A stretch of 55,139 bases of DNA from Methanobacteriota archaeon. Its GTDB lineage: Archaea > Thermoplasmatota > Poseidoniia > Poseidoniales > Poseidoniaceae. Every line of letters begins with the position of its first letter. The first letter of the stretch is position 1. The notes below the pieces were generated by a model. That model was not told where the DNA came from. It made no database searches and saw only the letters and a program-made list of their open reading frames with translations. Below, one piece after another: positions 33,572 through 40,287 of the stretch. Where the stretch lies: positions 1 to 55,139 of the forward strand of contig JABGTJ010000003.1 in NCBI GenBank assembly GCA_018691345.1. The letters run 5' to 3'. A program made the position numbers and the translations under genes.

Positions 33572-34552
33572 ATGGGTAATTACGATGGGTATCTACAGGG
33601 TTTGAGCCTTGCAGCCATCCTTGTCCTTGCCCCTATTGCTTTGCAATCCATTTTGACCGACGATTCAGAAGTGGTCTATGTCTTGATTCCCGGTGAAGAT
33701 GAGACCACCACGGTTTACATCGAAAACAACACTTCCACGAACGATGCCCGAGCGCCAGAACTCAACCGTTCAGAAGTCGCTCGTATCGCATCGTTCAACA
33801 TTAAAGTGTTCGGTGAAACAAAGATGAGTAAGCCTGCTGTAGTCGATGCATTGGTCGATATCGTCCTTACTTATGACTTGGTTGCGGTTCAAGAAATTAA
33901 GGACATTGATCAAACCGTACCTTATGATTTCCTCGATGCAATAAACGCCAAATCTACAACATCATGGGAGATGCTTCTCAGTCCTCGAAGTGGATTGCAA
34001 GAAGACGACCAATCCTCACAGGAACAATATGCGTTTTATTACAACAGTTCGGTCTTCCGTTCGATAGGAAACGGGACATTACACAACGACAGCGTCAACG
34101 ATGATTTCCAACGTGAACCGTTTATTGGCCAATTTGAAGTTCTCGACTCGAACGGTACTGGGACCGGTTTTGATTTGAGCCTCATCACAATTCACACGAA
34201 GCCTGGCGATGAAACCATTGGAGAAATCAGTGCTCTCCACAACGTGGTAAACACCTATTTGGAGAACAATTCAGATGAGCAAGAAGTTGTCATTCTTGGA
34301 GATTTTAACGCGGCGTGCTCCTATGTGTCTTCAAACGAGTTATCCAATTCCCCACTTGCACATTCCAATTATACTTGGCTTATAGAAAACAATGTGGATA
34401 CAACCGTTTCCGACAGTTATTGTGCCTACGATCGAATCGTCACCAATGGCGACCTTGATGGGCGTTTGGTAGGAACTTGGGGCGTTGATACTTCGTTCTC
34501 TGACAGCGATATCTCGGACCATTATCCTATTTGGTTCGACATCAAACGATGA
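33572..34552 (+). CDS. Membrane-anchored DNase I-like nuclease
   Basis: Encodes 326 residues from ATG 33572 (a TTG at 33542 would add ten). A signal anchor (about residues 10-29, SLAAILVLAPIALQSIL) and a Thr/Asn-rich spacer lead into a full DNase I domain (about 70-326). It is unusually close to animal DNase I. FNIKVFGETKMS contains Asn76, and the metal Glu is 108 in VQEIKD. QEQYAFYY, IHTKPGD (catalytic His208), GDFNAACSYV, CAYDRIV (Asp287) and SDHYPI (His317) are all present. Cys249 and Cys284 match the essential structural disulfide of DNase I, fitting an extracytoplasmic protein; the smaller second disulfide is missing. It probably cuts extracellular double-stranded DNA for phosphate and nucleoside uptake. 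Transcribed alone, convergent with the SDR gene with no gap. Confidence 0.92.
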   Translation: MGNYDGYLQGLSLAAILVLAPIALQSILTDDSEVVYVLIPGEDETTTVYIENNTSTNDARAPELNRSEVARIASFNIKVFGETKMSKPAVVDALVDIVLTYDLVAVQEIKDIDQTVPYDFLDAINAKSTTSWEMLLSPRSGLQEDDQSSQEQYAFYYNSSVFRSIGNGTLHNDSVNDDFQREPFIGQFEVLDSNGTGTGFDLSLITIHTKPGDETIGEISALHNVVNTYLENNSDEQEVVILGDFNAACSYVSSNELSNSPLAHSNYTWLIENNVDTTVSDSYCAYDRIVTNGDLDGRLVGTWGVDTSFSDSDISDHYPIWFDIKR

Positions 34553-35368
34553 TCAGATTCCACGCAATCGTCCGCCGTCCACAGCTAAACTGACGCCACG
34601 GATGCCTCCTGATGCAGGAAGCGTAAGGAACGTGATTGCAGAAGCCGTTTCAAGAGGTTCAATCAATCGCTCAATTGGAACTTGACTCATCCAACCGTCG
34701 TGTACCTCTTCCACACTTTTTCCTGTGCGTTGATTGATGGATGAGGCCAATGAACCCAAGCGCTCGGTATTTGTAAATCCAGGCAGTACGTTGTTGATGG
34801 TAATGCACGGTGGCAGTTCTCTCGACAAACTCTTGGCCCATGACGCCATTGCCCCACGGAGGGTATTGGAGAGCCCAATGTTTGGAATTGGTTCTTTGAC
34901 GGAGGTTGAGATGATTTGGACAATACGTCCATATCCATCTTGTTCCATCCCGGGGGTGATGAGTTGAGTCAGGGTGTGAGCGGCATACAGATGACGCTTG
35001 AACGGTGCATCAAAGTCACCAAGGGTGTTCTCGAGAAGTGGACCTCCTGGAGGCCCGCCCGCGTTGTTGATGAGGATGTGAACGGTTCCTCGTTGTTGAA
35101 GCAGTTCACTTACAGCCCCACGAATCGATTCCGTATCTTCCAGGTCCAGTACCATGGTTTGGTGATGGCCACTTCCGAGCGTTTCCAACTCTTGGCAAAG
35201 TTGCTTCAAGGCCTCTTCGTTTCGAGCGCAGACGGTTACATCGGCACCGGCCTTTGCAAGCATTTTTGCTGTTGCAGCACCGATTCCTTTGCTGGCTCCA
35301 CATACCAATGCATGCTTACCAGTGAGGGCACTGGTTGAGTAGGGGTAGTCGTTACCAAGGAGGTCCAT
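34553..35368 (-). CDS. SDR-family oxidoreductase lacking the YxxxK motif
   Basis: Short-chain dehydrogenase/reductase of 271 residues from ATG 35368. The frame extends to 35452, but that would overlap the hydrolase gene by 44 bp. The nucleotide-binding turn GASKGIG is at 24-30, ALVCGAS and ARNEE (Arg suggests NADP), a ten-residue VLDLEDTESI, NNAGG, and a C-terminal VDGGRLRGI close the Rossmann fold. The catalytic segment reads STSVKEPIPNIGLSNTLRG, where Tyr and Lys of YxxxK are Leu and Arg. A subfamily of bacterial SDRs annotated as 3-oxoacyl-ACP reductases shows the same replacement with the IPN/LSN signature, so this is family-typical rather than decay. The substrate is unknown. It is downstream of the alpha/beta hydrolase on the same strand. 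Confidence 0.86.
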   Translation of the reverse strand: MDLLGNDYPYSTSALTGKHALVCGASKGIGAATAKMLAKAGADVTVCARNEEALKQLCQELETLGSGHHQTMVLDLEDTESIRGAVSELLQQRGTVHILINNAGGPPGGPLLENTLGDFDAPFKRHLYAAHTLTQLITPGMEQDGYGRIVQIISTSVKEPIPNIGLSNTLRGAMASWAKSLSRELPPCITINNVLPGFTNTERLGSLASSINQRTGKSVEEVHDGWMSQVPIERLIEPLETASAITFLTLPASGGIRGVSLAVDGGRLRGI

Positions 35369-35408
35369 GTACCCGGCAGAGGGTGCTCTTCTAAGGCTCT
35401 TCTGTTGT

Positions 35409-36155
35409 TCAAAGCCAGTCAAGGATTGCATCCAATTGGACCAACCAGTCATCAGATGCTACATCAATAATGGAATAATGGTCGCCAGGCAACCACAATT
35501 TTTGGACATCAGTACCCTTTGCAGACATGACTCGGGCATATGTTTCCGACTGTTCTTTTGGCACATCGGCATCTTTCTCACCGTGTATCAGTAAGACCGG
35601 AGCGACAGGTGAATGGTCAATAGGATTGAGTTGGCTCCAAAGCGTAGGGTCTTCCTCAGGGCTGCATCCAATCCATCTTCGCACAGCATCGCCCTCATCC
35701 GAGAGCTGTGCTCTGTCAGCACTTACCAAGTCGGTTAGCGGTGCTTGAGCAATGGCCAACCAAGGCTTTCTTTCCGCCTTCGATGCCAGTAAAAGGGCGA
35801 GTTGACCGCCAGCAGAATGGCCCATCACCATCGAACGAGTAATGTCGATGCCTGGAAGTAAAGCCAACTGGCCCCACGCACGCATCACGTCCGACAAGGT
35901 ATCCATCCAAACGCCTTCATCTCCATCGCTCCATCCCTTGAATTCAATGTTCCATGCGGCAACTCCAGCCTCTGCAAGGTCTTCAGCAATGGGTTTCATC
36001 AGTTCACTGGTCCACTTGGTTTTCCAAAAGCCACCATGGATGAGCATTACACAAGGGATGCCCGGTCCCTTCTGGTGAGGTGAAGGGTCGTCTGGCATGT
36101 ACAGGTCGGCAAATTGCCACTTTTCAGCACCCCATTGCATACGGTCGACGGCCAT
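35409..36155 (-). CDS. Alpha/beta hydrolase, kynurenine formamidase-like
   Basis: Encodes 248 residues from ATG 36155; longer frames exist up to 36239 but would leave only 2 bp to the divergent peroxidase start. The oxyanion motif HGGFWKTKW, the nucleophile elbow MGHSAGGQLA and a late Asp (HGEKDADVP) and His (PGDHYSII) give a complete Ser-Asp-His triad. HGGxW with GHSAGG is typical of kynurenine formamidase and close esterases. Kynurenine formamidase turns N-formylkynurenine into kynurenine. If that is its function here, it would link to the aminoaromatic block about 3 kb away, but an ordinary esterase or peptidase is equally possible. It is the first gene of a pair with the SDR, divergent from glutathione peroxidase. 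Confidence 0.85.
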   Translation of the reverse strand: MAVDRMQWGAEKWQFADLYMPDDPSPHQKGPGIPCVMLIHGGFWKTKWTSELMKPIAEDLAEAGVAAWNIEFKGWSDGDEGVWMDTLSDVMRAWGQLALLPGIDITRSMVMGHSAGGQLALLLASKAERKPWLAIAQAPLTDLVSADRAQLSDEGDAVRRWIGCSPEEDPTLWSQLNPIDHSPVAPVLLIHGEKDADVPKEQSETYARVMSAKGTDVQKLWLPGDHYSIIDVASDDWLVQLDAILDWL

Positions 36156-36241
36156 GTGGTTCACACATCGCACGTCGTCTATCACCCTTGCTCTTCGAAA
36201 CGAATACAAGAATTGAAGTGCAGAACCCTTCACTAACAACT

Positions 36242-36697
36242 ATGAACAACCCATTAGACATTGAGATAAAAACCATGGACGGCGAGAACACGACACTCAG
36301 GGCGCTGGGAAAGGAAGGAACTGAACATTGGGTTGTTGTTAACGTTGCAAGTGCATGCGGTTTTACTCGTCAATACGCTGGTCTGCAAAGCCTATCACAG
36401 CAAGAAGGCGTTACAGTAGTTGGTTTTCCTTGCAATCAATTCGGAGCTCAAGAACCCGGTACCCATCAAGAAATCTGCGATTTCACTGCCGAGAAATTCG
36501 AAGTAGATTTTCCACTCATGGCGAAAATTGACGTCAAGGGTGAGGCATCGACGCCTTTGTTCCAAGAACTCTCGACATCTTCAGACGCATCAGGATACAC
36601 CGGTGACATTCGTTGGAACTTTTCCAAATTTGTCATCAACGCTGATGGTCATGTTTCGAGATTTGCAAGCCGAGACGAACCTGAAGACCTTCTGTGA
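36242..36697 (+). CDS. Glutathione peroxidase family (thioredoxin-dependent peroxidase type)
   Basis: Encodes 151 residues from ATG 36242; earlier in-frame codons lie inside the divergent hydrolase and are not family-like. The peroxidatic Cys39 is in NVASACGFTRQY (Cys, not selenocysteine), Gln67 in FPCNQFG, and Trp125-Asn126 in RWNFSKF, giving the full Cys-Gln-Trp-Asn tetrad. The usual resolving Cys of plant-type enzymes is not at its normal spot; Cys79 (EICDF) sits four residues earlier and Cys64 is conserved, so the resolving partner is uncertain. It reduces lipid or hydrogen peroxides, most likely with thioredoxin since archaea generally lack glutathione. Its stop is 3 bp from the stop of a GST-like gene on the other strand. 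Confidence 0.92.
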   Translation: MNNPLDIEIKTMDGENTTLRALGKEGTEHWVVVNVASACGFTRQYAGLQSLSQQEGVTVVGFPCNQFGAQEPGTHQEICDFTAEKFEVDFPLMAKIDVKGEASTPLFQELSTSSDASGYTGDIRWNFSKFVINADGHVSRFASRDEPEDLL

Positions 36698-36700
36698 GTC

Positions 36701-37366
36701 TCACTCAAGGTCAAATGCGCCAGGTCTGAACACCCACCGGTATTCATCCTCTCTGTCGTAGTAGGCTTTTACACGAGGATCGTTGGCAACTTTGTCGTGG
36801 TACTTCAGGAGAGAAGGATAGGCTTGCGCCATTGAGGTTTCGATGCCGTCAAACTGTCCTGAAAACATCATGAATATGTTGAGGAAGGCCTTGACATCTG
36901 CTAGGGTCATGTCCTCAGTATCTGCTAACCAGCCGGTTGTCGACTCGTTAAACAACGATTCTAAATCTTTTAATCCAAGGTCCAACTTCGTTCCTTCGAC
37001 AAACAAGGCCTTGCGAGCAGCAATACGCTCATCGAGGTCTTCAATCCTGAATGTTGGCGTGAAATCGGTTCTCCAGCCTTGGATCAGTTCTAGAATTTCG
37101 TCCACTTTACCTCGGACAAAGAGGTCTTCTGGTTCAAGGCCAGCTACAGCTGCAGCATAGCGCATCAGCGCATTTGATTCTGCGATTGTACCTTGCGGTG
37201 TCTTGAGTACAGGTAAATAGCCCCAAGGAAGTTCTCCGCTTTCCTTGAGCGCTTGGAACCCTTCCCAATTGACGGTAGTATTTTTCCAAGGCAACTCCGA
37301 GATTTCTAAGCAAAAGCGTGTAGGTTCGGCGTATCCAGGCGAATCGAAGTAGATGAGTTCGTGCAT
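36701..37366 (-). CDS. Glutathione S-transferase-like protein (sigma-like)
   Basis: Encodes 221 residues. The thioredoxin-fold N-domain (about 1-80) contains YFDSPGYAEPTRFCLE, matching the sigma/alpha GST start with a Tyr near residue 6 as possible thiol activator. The cis-Pro glutathione-site motif is present as GYLPVLKTPQGTIAESNALMRY (Pro50 region, Glu/Ser that bind the gamma-glutamyl group). The all-helical C-domain covers about 90-215. This is a eukaryote/proteobacteria-like form, rare in archaea. The thiol it uses is unknown. It follows aspS by 44 bp on the same strand and is convergent with glutathione peroxidase, so a thiol/peroxide defence pair acquired together is plausible. Confidence 0.83.
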   Translation of the reverse strand: MHELIYFDSPGYAEPTRFCLEISELPWKNTTVNWEGFQALKESGELPWGYLPVLKTPQGTIAESNALMRYAAAVAGLEPEDLFVRGKVDEILELIQGWRTDFTPTFRIEDLDERIAARKALFVEGTKLDLGLKDLESLFNESTTGWLADTEDMTLADVKAFLNIFMMFSGQFDGIETSMAQAYPSLLKYHDKVANDPRVKAYYDREDEYRWVFRPGAFDLE

Positions 37367-37410
37367 GGAAGTCGCTCAAAGCGGCGGTTGAAGAATACTT
37401 CCCAAGCAGG

Positions 37411-38817
37411 TCATGGGCTGACTCTTCGACGGTCACGTGGAAACAAGACCGTTTCTCGAACGTTCTTGGAGCCCGTCAGTTTCATCAAGATTCGCTCAAC
37501 ACCCAATCCCCATCCAGCGTGAGGTGGGACTCCGTGACGGAATCCTGCGACATAGAACTCGAATTCTTCTGGGTCAAGTTCCATTGCCTTTAGGTTCTCA
37601 ATCAACACATCCATTCGATGTTCTCTTTGACCACCAGACGTAAGTTCATCACGGCCAAAGTTGAGGTCAAATCCACGACTGAGTTGGCGGCCAGTACTGC
37701 CGTCTTCACCTTCGACGTGGTGGATGTAGAACGGTTTAAGTTCCATTGGCCAGCGAGGTAAGAAGTAAAATTGTGGCAAATCTTCCGCCAAAAGGTCCGA
37801 GTTTTCGGCGTCGATATCGTCGCCCCATTCGATTTTTCCACCTTTGCGCTGAATTGTGTCAATGGCATCGCAGTAGGAGAGTCTTGGGAATGGCAACTCG
37901 GGCACGATGACTTCGATTGGCTCTTCGTCTTGACTCGCACGGTATGCATTTATTACAGCGATATGGTGTTGGGATTCTTGATCTTCAGAAACCGATTTCC
38001 ACATATGGTGAATCATACGCTCAAGAACTCCCATGACGTCATCATCGTTTGCCCATGAGCATTCGATATCAAACGAGATGAATTCATTCAAATGCCGATA
38101 CGTGTCGTGCTTTTCGGCACGGAATGCCGGTCCAATTTCAAACACTCTTTCCAGTCCACCTGACATGCACAGTTGTTTGAACAACTGCGGCGATTGATTG
38201 AGGAATGCAGGGGTGTCGAAGTACATCATCGGAAACAAGTCGGTGCCACCTTCGGTAGCCGTAGCCACAATTTTAGGAGTGTGAGTTTCAAAGAACCCTT
38301 CATTGATGAGCGCCTCTCGACCGTACTGGAGAATCTTACCTCGCAGATGGAACATAGCGTTAACATGCGAGCGTCGCAGGTCGAGGAATCGGTTGTCAAG
38401 CCTGGTATCAAGCGCGACGTGGACGGTGTCCGTCACACCGAGCGGGAGGGGCGCTTCGGCACGTGCAATGACGCTCACGGAAGTGGCAATGACTTCGTAA
38501 GCAGGGGGTGGGACAGGCTCGCCTTCCTTGGTCTTCGGTGGGCGCTTTTCAGAAACTGTACCGGAGAATTGTAACGTTGATTCACGGGTCATGCGTTGAA
38601 CCATATCGAGTTCTTCTTCCCCAATGTTGTCTTTCTTGAGGAATATTTGAGTTGTGCCGGTTCCATCTCGTAAGTCGACAAAGCATATGGCGCCTTTGCC
38701 CCTGTTGGCTTCCATGAATCCACATACAGTGACTTCGTGGTCGATAAGTTCAGCACCTTTACTTTGTATTTCACCTAGTGTGTGTGTTCGGTATGCAGTC
38801 GGAACCCAAGTGCTCAT
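37411..38817 (-). CDS. aspS: Aspartyl-tRNA synthetase (archaeal type)
   Basis: Charges tRNA-Asp (and in non-discriminating forms also tRNA-Asn) with aspartate. The encoded protein is 468 residues from ATG 38817, the family's archaeal/eukaryotic length rather than the long bacterial one with a GAD insertion. An OB-fold anticodon domain (about 20-110, with VCGFMEANRGKGAICFVDLRDG) precedes the class II core: motif 1 near HLRGKILQYGREALINEGFFE, QSPQLFKQL, motif 2 FRAEKHDTYRHLNEF and motif 3 HAGWGLGVERILMKLTG. Pro/Lys discrimination residues cannot be judged by eye. The ten upstream codons to 38847 are out of family. It is divergent from metK, with a 159-bp AT-rich spacer that carries promoters. 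Confidence 0.95.
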   Translation of the reverse strand: MSTWVPTAYRTHTLGEIQSKGAELIDHEVTVCGFMEANRGKGAICFVDLRDGTGTTQIFLKKDNIGEEELDMVQRMTRESTLQFSGTVSEKRPPKTKEGEPVPPPAYEVIATSVSVIARAEAPLPLGVTDTVHVALDTRLDNRFLDLRRSHVNAMFHLRGKILQYGREALINEGFFETHTPKIVATATEGGTDLFPMMYFDTPAFLNQSPQLFKQLCMSGGLERVFEIGPAFRAEKHDTYRHLNEFISFDIECSWANDDDVMGVLERMIHHMWKSVSEDQESQHHIAVINAYRASQDEEPIEVIVPELPFPRLSYCDAIDTIQRKGGKIEWGDDIDAENSDLLAEDLPQFYFLPRWPMELKPFYIHHVEGEDGSTGRQLSRGFDLNFGRDELTSGGQREHRMDVLIENLKAMELDPEEFEFYVAGFRHGVPPHAGWGLGVERILMKLTGSKNVRETVLFPRDRRRVSP

Positions 38818-38948
38818 ATTACACGGGGTAAGGGTGGAGAACATCAACCATTCGTTTCTTTACTCTTGTTCAAACAGGGCGCGAGCGGGTATATTCACAA
38901 TTTATATGCTTTTTAAGAATATTTGAGTGCATGATTAAGCGGTTTATT

Positions 38949-38956
38949 CATATATG
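38949..38956 (+). promoter_or_regulatory. TATA box of metK
   Basis: CATATATG centred about 25 nt before the metK ATG at 38977, in an AT-rich spacer that also holds a second TATA-like TTTATATG at about 38902. The spacing implies a leaderless metK message. Confidence 0.5.
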
Positions 38957-38976
38957 CCGGGCTTAGCGCCACAGCC

Positions 38977-40215
38977 ATGACTGGAGACCTCTTTTCGTCC
39001 GAATCCGTAACTCGTGGCCATCCCGACAAACTATGTGATACGATTTCAGATGCTATTGTTGATGCCTGCTTGGCAGTTGATAGCAACGCTCGGGTTGCCG
39101 TTGAAACTTGCGTGAAAGGTAAAGAAGATATGGGATTGATCGTGCTTGCTGGTGAAGTTTCACTCAGCGGTGCAGCACCAGATTATGAAGCAGTTGCTCG
39201 AGAAGCAGCAGCTCAAGTTGGCTACACATCACATGCAATCGGCATGGATGCGACAACATCACAATACACCGAAGTCCAAGTTCACATCACCACTCAGTCG
39301 TCCTACATCGCACAAGGTGTCAATCAAGATATGCTCTCTCAAGGTGCAGGCGACCAAGGTTTAATGTTTGGTTATGCTTGTACTGAAACCGAAGATTATG
39401 AAGAGTTGAAGGGGCGTTTTTTCCCATTGGCTGCTGCATTGTCGCAAAGGCTTACTCGGCGACTTACTACAGTTAGAGAACAAGGAATTCTTCCATGGTC
39501 GAGACCGGACGGCAAATCGCAAGTGACTGTTGAATACGACGATGAAGGTAACATCTCTCGCGTTCACACCGTGATTATTGCCATCCAGCACGACGACAAG
39601 TTGAAACAACAATTTGACGGCTCAGAAGAAAAGGAATTAGCCTATGTGCGTGAGCAAGTCCTCGAACACGTCGTGAAGAACGTGATTCCGGCAAGCCTTC
39701 TTGATGAGGATTGTAATTTGGTTGTAAACGGTACAGGCCGATTTGCAGACCCAGGAGGCCCATACGCCGATGCAGGTTTGACCGGACGCAAAATCATCGT
39801 TGACACTTACGGAGGGATGGGTCGACATGGTGGAGGCGCTTTCTCAGGAAAAGACCCGTCAAAGGTCGATCGTTCAGCAGCTTATGCATCCCGTTGGGCT
39901 GCCAAGCACATCGTTGCTTCAGGACTTGCTTCTCGTTGTGAGATTCAATTGGCTTATGTGATTGGAGTTGCGGAACCTGTTAGCGTTCGTGTCGAAACGT
40001 TTGGTACCTCCAGTGTTCCAGAACGTGAAATCGCTGAGCGTGTCAAATCCACATTTGACTTCCGCCCCGGAGCGATTGCTCGTGACCTTAAACTCCTCAA
40101 CCCAATCTATTCAGTAACTGCATCCGGTGGTCACTTCGGTCGAAATCCTGGCTCCGATGGAAGTTTCCCTTGGGAACAAATTGAGCAAGGTCGAATCGAC
40201 TCGCTTATCAACTGA
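38977..40215 (+). CDS. metK: S-adenosylmethionine synthetase, bacterial/eukaryotic type
   Basis: Makes S-adenosylmethionine from ATP and methionine. Encodes 412 residues. Family motifs are SSESVTRGHPDKLCDTISDAI (His/Asp ATP site; split across residues 7-27), GAGDQGLMFGYA near 124, the GGGAFSGKDPSKVDRSAAY phosphate loop near 285 and RDLKLLNPIYSVTASGGHFGR. These belong to the bacterial/eukaryotic MAT family (PF00438), not the divergent archaeal MAT (PF01941) found in most archaea, so an ancient transfer is likely. A small perfect hairpin follows the stop codon. The methionine-cycle partners are not in the window. Confidence 0.96.
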   Translation: MTGDLFSSESVTRGHPDKLCDTISDAIVDACLAVDSNARVAVETCVKGKEDMGLIVLAGEVSLSGAAPDYEAVAREAAAQVGYTSHAIGMDATTSQYTEVQVHITTQSSYIAQGVNQDMLSQGAGDQGLMFGYACTETEDYEELKGRFFPLAAALSQRLTRRLTTVREQGILPWSRPDGKSQVTVEYDDEGNISRVHTVIIAIQHDDKLKQQFDGSEEKELAYVREQVLEHVVKNVIPASLLDEDCNLVVNGTGRFADPGGPYADAGLTGRKIIVDTYGGMGRHGGGAFSGKDPSKVDRSAAYASRWAAKHIVASGLASRCEIQLAYVIGVAEPVSVRVETFGTSSVPEREIAERVKSTFDFRPGAIARDLKLLNPIYSVTASGGHFGRNPGSDGSFPWEQIEQGRIDSLIN

Positions 40216-40231
40216 AAAAGCCAGTATTAAA

Positions 40232-40246
40232 CGGCCCGGAGGGCCG
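40232..40246 (+). terminator. GC-rich hairpin after metK, possible terminator
   Basis: CGGCCC-GGA-GGGCCG, a perfect 6-bp stem with a 3-nt loop 16 bases after the metK stop. It is not followed by a T run, so intrinsic termination is uncertain. It could instead be a transcript-end stabiliser or chance. Confidence 0.3.
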
Positions 40247-40287
40247 ATTCACTCAAGTGGTATGCATGGCTGGCTTGACTTGGTCTT

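Noticed and set aside
36080..36241. Extended N-terminus of glutathione peroxidase
   Set aside because: It overlaps the divergent hydrolase gene; the family begins at ATG 36242.
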